In this document: one piece after another, positions 6,956 to 10,020 of the stretch | How the letters are laid out: the number at the start of each line of letters is the position of its first letter | Position numbering within the stretch: the first letter of the stretch is position 1 | Origin: Betaproteobacteria bacterium | GTDB taxonomy: Bacteria > Pseudomonadota > Gammaproteobacteria > Burkholderiales > SG8-41 | Assembly: GCA_023266245.1 (NCBI GenBank) | Contig: JAHFRO010000049.1 | Coordinates: 6,328 to 16,347 of the forward strand | DNA: 10,020 nucleotides | Direction: 5' to 3' | Notes under the pieces: generated by a model | Seen by the model: only the letters and a program-made list of their open reading frames with translations | The model's database searches: none | What the model was told of the DNA's origin: nothing | Position numbers and translations under genes: made by a program

Positions 6956-8053
6956 ATGACCAAAGCCGCGCTTCGCACAACGCCGCTCAACGCCGCGCAT
7001 CGCGCGCTCGGCGCGAAGATGGTGGACTTTGCGGGCTGGGATATGCCGCTGCACTACGGCTCGCAGGTCGACGAGCACCATCGCGTGCGGCGCGACGCCG
7101 GCATGTTCGACGTCTCGCACATGCTGGCGGTTGAGGTGCGCGGAAGCGGAGCGCGTGCGTTCCTGCAGCGCGTGCTCGCCAACGATGTCGCGAAGCTCGG
7201 GGTGAAGGGCAAAGCGCTCTACTCGTGCATGCTGAACGAGGCGGGCGGCGTGCTCGACGATCTCGTCGTCTATTTCCTGGGCGAGGATAGCTTCCGGCTG
7301 GTGGTGAACGCGGGCACCGCGGACAGGGATTGCGCGTGGATAGTGGCGCAGCGCGAGGAGCGCGCCGCCGCGGTGAAGATCGAGCCGCGCCGCGATCTCG
7401 CGATCATCGCGGTGCAGGGCCCGCAGGCGCGCGCGAAGACGTGGAACGCGTTACCGGCGCTGCGCGCCGCAACCGAGCCGCTGGCGCCGTTCCAGGCGGC
7501 GCAGGCGGACGGCATGCTGATCGCGCGCACCGGCTATACCGGGGAGGACGGCTTCGAGATCATGCTCCCCGCCGGGCACGCGGTCGCGCTGTGGCGCGCG
7601 CTGCAAGTGCAAGGCGTGGTGCCCGCCGGCCTTGGCGCGCGCGATACGCTGCGGCTCGAGGCCGGCATGAACCTCTATGGACAGGACATGGACGAGACCG
7701 TCACGCCGCTCGAAGCCGGGCTGGCCTGGACGGTGGCGCTCGGGGGCGGGCGCGATTTCATCGGCAAGCAGGCGCTCGAGGCGAAACCCGCGACGCGACA
7801 GCGGGTCGGGTTGTTGCTGCTCGACAAAGGTGTCATGCGCAGCCATCAGAAGGTACGTTGCGCTACCGGCACGGGTGAGATCACCAGCGGCGGCTATTCG
7901 CCCACGCTCAATCGCTCGATCGCGCTGGCGCGCCTGCCGCGCGCCGCGGCGCCCGGCGAGGAGGTCGAGGTCGAGGTGCGCGACCAACGGCTGCGCGCGA
8001 AAGTGGTGAAACCGCCCTTCGTGCGCCATGGCAAGGTTTTGGTTACCGTTTGA
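6956..8053 (+). CDS. gcvT: Glycine cleavage system T protein (aminomethyltransferase)
   Basis: GcvT takes the aminomethyl group bound to lipoyl-GcvH and transfers the one-carbon unit to tetrahydrofolate, releasing ammonia. The product is 365 residues (E. coli 364). The N-terminus TTPLNAAHRALGAKMVDFAGWDMPLHYGSQ is typical, followed by GMFDVSHM (49-56) and NEAGGVLDDLVV (94-105), where Asp101 matches the catalytic aspartate of E. coli GcvT. Also present are TGYTGEDGFEI, the GLGARDTLRLEAGMNLYGQDMDE segment, and the C-terminal ITSGGYSPTLNRSIALA. The start is taken at 6956 because the in-frame ATG at 6920 lies in the loop of the terminator hairpin and would add residues unlike the family. No clear Shine-Dalgarno site is seen. 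The stop codon is directly followed by a palindromic repeat. Confidence 0.96.
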   Translation: MTKAALRTTPLNAAHRALGAKMVDFAGWDMPLHYGSQVDEHHRVRRDAGMFDVSHMLAVEVRGSGARAFLQRVLANDVAKLGVKGKALYSCMLNEAGGVLDDLVVYFLGEDSFRLVVNAGTADRDCAWIVAQREERAAAVKIEPRRDLAIIAVQGPQARAKTWNALPALRAATEPLAPFQAAQADGMLIARTGYTGEDGFEIMLPAGHAVALWRALQVQGVVPAGLGARDTLRLEAGMNLYGQDMDETVTPLEAGLAWTVALGGGRDFIGKQALEAKPATRQRVGLLLLDKGVMRSHQKVRCATGTGEITSGGYSPTLNRSIALARLPRAAAPGEEVEVEVRDQRLRAKVVKPPFVRHGKVLVTV

Positions 8054-8175
8054 ACCACAGAGGCACAGAGACACAGAGAAACAGAGAAACAGAGAAACAG
8101 AGAGGCGCACAACCTCCGGATTGAAACAGATTGAATTTCGATTTGTTTTTCTCCGTGCCTCTGTGTCTCTGTGGT
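8054..8175. repeat. CACAGAG-type palindromic repeat, copy 2 (gcvT/gcvH gap)
   Basis: A 122-bp element begins with ACCACAGAGGCACAGAG (8054-8070), immediately after the gcvT stop, and its right arm ends with GTGGT at 8171-8175. The arms pair over about 28 positions with one G-U and two A-C mismatches, so this copy has the longest stem of the three. The left arm continues as a tandem array of 8-bp units (8056-8103). The core (8104-8143) is unlike copies 1 and 3. The element ends 19 bases before the gcvH ATG, so here the next gene keeps its own ribosome binding site. Confidence 0.87.
8056..8103. repeat. Six tandem 8-bp units (CACAGAGN / AACAGAGA)
   Basis: Within the left arm of copy 2, CACAGAGG, CACAGAGA, CACAGAGA and then three AACAGAGA units follow without spacing. 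The last three are identical, which points to recent slippage or unit duplication. Copies 1 and 3 contain only about three degenerate units in the same place. Confidence 0.85.
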
Positions 8176-8185
8176 GGAAATTGAT

Positions 8186-8189
8186 GGAG
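8186..8189 (+). promoter_or_regulatory. Shine-Dalgarno site fixing the gcvH start
   Basis: GGAG (8186-8189) lies 5 bases before ATG 8195. This supports 8195 over the upstream in-frame GTG at 8171, which lies inside the repeat arm. Confidence 0.7.
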
Positions 8190-8194
8190 AGTTC

Positions 8195-8584
8195 ATGACG
8201 ACGCCGGACAACCTGAAATACACCAAGAGCCACGAGTGGGTGAAAACGGAAGCGGACGGTACGCTGAGCGTGGGCATCACCTTCCACGCGCAGGAGCAGC
8301 TGGGCGACGTGGTGTTCATCGCAAATCCCAAAGTCGGGCGCCGGGTGAAGCAGGGGGAAGAATGCGGGGTGATCGAATCGGTCAAGGCCGCGGCCGACAT
8401 CTACGCGCCGGTTTCGGGCGAGGTGGTCGCCGCCAACCAGGACGTGGCGGACAAGCCGGAAACGGTCAACCGGGACCCGTACGCGGCGTGGATGTTCCGC
8501 ATCAGGCCCGACAATCCCGTGGAGCTTGGCGGCCTGCTCGATGCCGCGGCGTACCGGAAGCTCGCGGAAAGCGAAAAGCGTTGA
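8195..8584 (+). CDS. gcvH: Glycine cleavage system H protein
   Basis: GcvH is the lipoyl carrier that shuttles the aminomethyl intermediate among the P, T and L proteins of glycine cleavage. The 129-residue product has the family length (E. coli 129). It starts DNLKYTKSHEWVK, then shows GITFHAQEQLGDVVFIANPKVG (27-48) and the lipoyl attachment motif ESVKAAADIYAP, in which Lys64 is the lipoylated residue, followed by SGEVVAANQ. ATG at 8195 fits both the family N-terminus and the GGAG site at 8186. Repeat elements lie on both sides, separating it from gcvT by 141 bases and from gcvPA by 82 bases. The order gcvT-gcvH-gcvP is the usual one, so an operon is likely despite the repeats. Confidence 0.97.
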   Translation: MTTPDNLKYTKSHEWVKTEADGTLSVGITFHAQEQLGDVVFIANPKVGRRVKQGEECGVIESVKAAADIYAPVSGEVVAANQDVADKPETVNRDPYAAWMFRIRPDNPVELGGLLDAAAYRKLAESEKR

Positions 8585-8587
8585 TTG

Positions 8588-8658
8588 ACCACAGAGGCAC
8601 AGAGAACACGGAGAAAAACGAAGAATGAAGCTCCTCTGTGCCTCTGTGTCTCTGTGGT
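8588..8658. repeat. CACAGAG-type palindromic repeat, copy 3 (gcvH/gcvPA gap)
   Basis: The shortest copy, 71 bp, runs from ACCACAGAGGCACAGAG (8588-8604) to GTGGT (8654-8658). The outer 17 positions pair with only one G-U wobble, and the centre is about 15-20 bases, so it is close to a pure hairpin. It starts 3 bases after the gcvH stop and ends 8 bases before the gcvPA ATG. Confidence 0.87.
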
Positions 8659-8662
8659 GAGG
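8656..8662 (+). promoter_or_regulatory. gcvPA ribosome binding site at the repeat edge
   Basis: GGTGAGG (8656-8662) is the only Shine-Dalgarno-like sequence for gcvPA, 4 bases before ATG 8667. Its first three bases belong to the right arm of repeat copy 3 and would be paired when the repeat folds. Confidence 0.5.
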
Positions 8663-8666
8663 TTCT

Positions 8667-10020
8667 ATGCCTTTTGTTCCGCATACCGAAGCAGACATCC
8701 GCGAGATGCTGAAGGCGATCGGGGTTGACTCGATTGAGCAGCTGTTCGACGAGGTGCCGCGCAAGCTGCGCAGCAGCGCGCTCGCCGACATTCCGCCCGC
8801 GCTGAACGAAATGGAGATCGCGCGGATCATGCGCGAGCGCGCCGAGCACGACGGCACCTATCTCAACTTCATCGGCGCCGGCGCCTACGAGCACCACATT
8901 CCGGCGGCGGTGTGGCAGATCGCAACGCGCGGCGAGTTCTACTCCGCGTACACGCCGTACCAGGCGGAGGCGAGCCAGGGCACGCTGCAGCTGCTCTATG
9001 AGTACCAGACCATGATGGCCTCGCTCACCGCACTCGATGTCACCAACGCGAGCCTCTACGACGGCGCATCCGCGCTCGCCGAGGCGGTGCTGATGGCGGT
9101 GCGTGCGCACCCGTCGTCAAGGCGCGTGCTGATGCCGAGTACCGTGCATCCGGTATGGCGCAGGGTAGTGCGCACCCTCGTGCGCAACCAGGGCATCGAG
9201 CTCGTCGAGATTCCTTATTGCACAGAAGCGGGGCACACGCTGCCCGACGCGCTCGCGAGGTTCAAAGGCCAGGACATCGCTGCACTCGTCATTCCGCAGC
9301 CCAATTTCTTCGGCGTGCTCGAGCCCGTGGACGAGCTCACCGACTGGGCGCACGCTCGCAGCGCGCTCGCCGTCGCAGTAGTGAACCCGACCGCGCTCGC
9401 GCTGCTGAAGCCGCCGGGAGTATGGGGCGGCCGCGGCGCTGACATCGCGGTCGGTGACGGCCAGCCGCTCGGCGTGCCGCTTTCGAGCGGAGGCCCGTAC
9501 TTCGGATTCATGGCGTGCCGCAGGGAACTGGTGCGGCAGATGCCGGGACGCATCGTCGGCGCCACCGTGGACGTCGAGGGCCGCACCGGCTATGTGCTCA
9601 CGCTGCAGGCGCGCGAGCAGCACATCCGCCGCTCCAAGGCGACTTCCAACATCTGCACCAACCAGGGGCTGTTGGTGACGGCGGCGACGATCTACATGGC
9701 GCTGCTCGGGCCCGACGGGCTCGCCCGGGTCGCGCGCGCCTGCCACGCTAACACGTTGAGGCTCACGTCCAGCCTCGCCGCGCTCAGCGGTGTGACGCGC
9801 GCCTTCAGCGGAGCGTTGTTCCACGAAGCGGTGCTGCGCCTGCCGGTGCCGGTCGCGCCCGTGTTGCAGGCGCTGAAGGCGCAGGGCATACTGGGCGGCC
9901 TCAATCTCAGGCAGGACTATCCCGATCTGGGCCACGCGCTGCTCGTCTGCGCGACCGAAACCAAGAGCGAAGAAGACCTGATGCTCTACGCCGGGCATCT
10001 GGCGCGCATCATCGGCAAGC
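8667..10020 (+). CDS. gcvPA: Glycine dehydrogenase (decarboxylating) subunit 1, P-alpha (3' edge)
   Basis: GcvPA is the N-terminal half of the split P protein, which with GcvPB decarboxylates glycine and passes the aminomethyl group to lipoyl-GcvH. The frame from ATG 8667 gives 451 residues and is still open at the window edge; since two-subunit GcvPA proteins are about 440-450 residues, only the last few codons should be missing. Family features include MPFVPHTEADIREMLKAIGV at the start, NFIGAGAYEHHIP (67-79), YTPYQAEASQGTLQLLYEYQTM (95-116), ASLYDGASALAEA (128-140) and the later GPYFGFMACRRELVRQMPGRIVG and TSNICTNQ segments. The pyridoxal phosphate lysine is expected on GcvPB, not here. The single-chain P protein (about 950 residues) is not excluded at the very edge, but sequence and length fit the split form. 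Confidence 0.94.
   Translation, partial: MPFVPHTEADIREMLKAIGVDSIEQLFDEVPRKLRSSALADIPPALNEMEIARIMRERAEHDGTYLNFIGAGAYEHHIPAAVWQIATRGEFYSAYTPYQAEASQGTLQLLYEYQTMMASLTALDVTNASLYDGASALAEAVLMAVRAHPSSRRVLMPSTVHPVWRRVVRTLVRNQGIELVEIPYCTEAGHTLPDALARFKGQDIAALVIPQPNFFGVLEPVDELTDWAHARSALAVAVVNPTALALLKPPGVWGGRGADIAVGDGQPLGVPLSSGGPYFGFMACRRELVRQMPGRIVGATVDVEGRTGYVLTLQAREQHIRRSKATSNICTNQGLLVTAATIYMALLGPDGLARVARACHANTLRLTSSLAALSGVTRAFSGALFHEAVLRLPVPVAPVLQALKAQGILGGLNLRQDYPDLGHALLVCATETKSEEDLMLYAGHLARIIGK

Noticed and set aside
8056..8103. CRISPR array
   Set aside because: The units are 8 bp, directly adjacent and without spacers; this is a tandem repeat within a palindromic element.
8171..8194. In-frame upstream GTG for gcvH
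   Set aside because: It lies within the repeat arm; the ATG at 8195 has a proper GGAG site and the family N-terminus.
7451..8857. 468-residue open frame on the - strand
   Set aside because: It crosses gcvT, gcvH, gcvPA and two repeat copies in antisense. Its HHRDTEAQR and LCLCGS-like stretches are simply translations of the CACAGAG repeats and are a typical annotation artefact.

Overview
The window reads as a GC-rich proteobacterial chromosome segment, most likely betaproteobacterial. That placement is an inference from three things: GC-rich codon use, the gene order dsbD - tlpA-like - aroQ - accB - accC - prmA - zinc-ribbon/DUF3426 gene, and a glycine cleavage P-protein split into two subunits, which is known in Nitrosomonadales-type genomes. 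All ten genes lie on the + strand. The first (dsbD) is cut at its 5' end by the window edge and the last (gcvPA) at or just before its 3' end.

Layout. 1-2267: dsbD and a membrane-anchored TlpA-like thioredoxin overlap by 4 bases and form a periplasmic thiol redox module. 2268-2588: a gap of about 320 bases that looks less GC-rich than its surroundings, with no convincing gene but two clear inverted-repeat structures, one of them abutting the aroQ start codon. 2589-5016: aroQ (shikimate pathway), accB and accC (biotin carrier and biotin carboxylase of acetyl-CoA carboxylase). 5111-6898: prmA (ribosomal protein L11 methyltransferase) and a zinc-ribbon/DUF3426 membrane protein, closed by a strong intrinsic terminator at 6905-6946. 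6956-10020: gcvT, gcvH and gcvPA, the T, H and P-alpha parts of the glycine cleavage system; a gcvPB would be expected just downstream.

The gene content is conserved housekeeping and I see no new multi-gene system. The unusual part is between the genes. Three copies of a CACAGAG-type imperfect palindrome (140, 122 and 71 bp) sit between accB/accC, gcvT/gcvH and gcvH/gcvPA, and a different palindrome (GGATTCGGGAT type) sits between accC and prmA. They almost fill the gaps. In two cases the right arm of the repeat also forms the only ribosome-binding-like sequence of the next gene (accC, gcvPA), so these repeats may have been co-opted as translation-control hairpins inside operons. The other point worth attention is that the strong terminator ends only 9 bases before gcvT, leaving little room for a separate gcv promoter.
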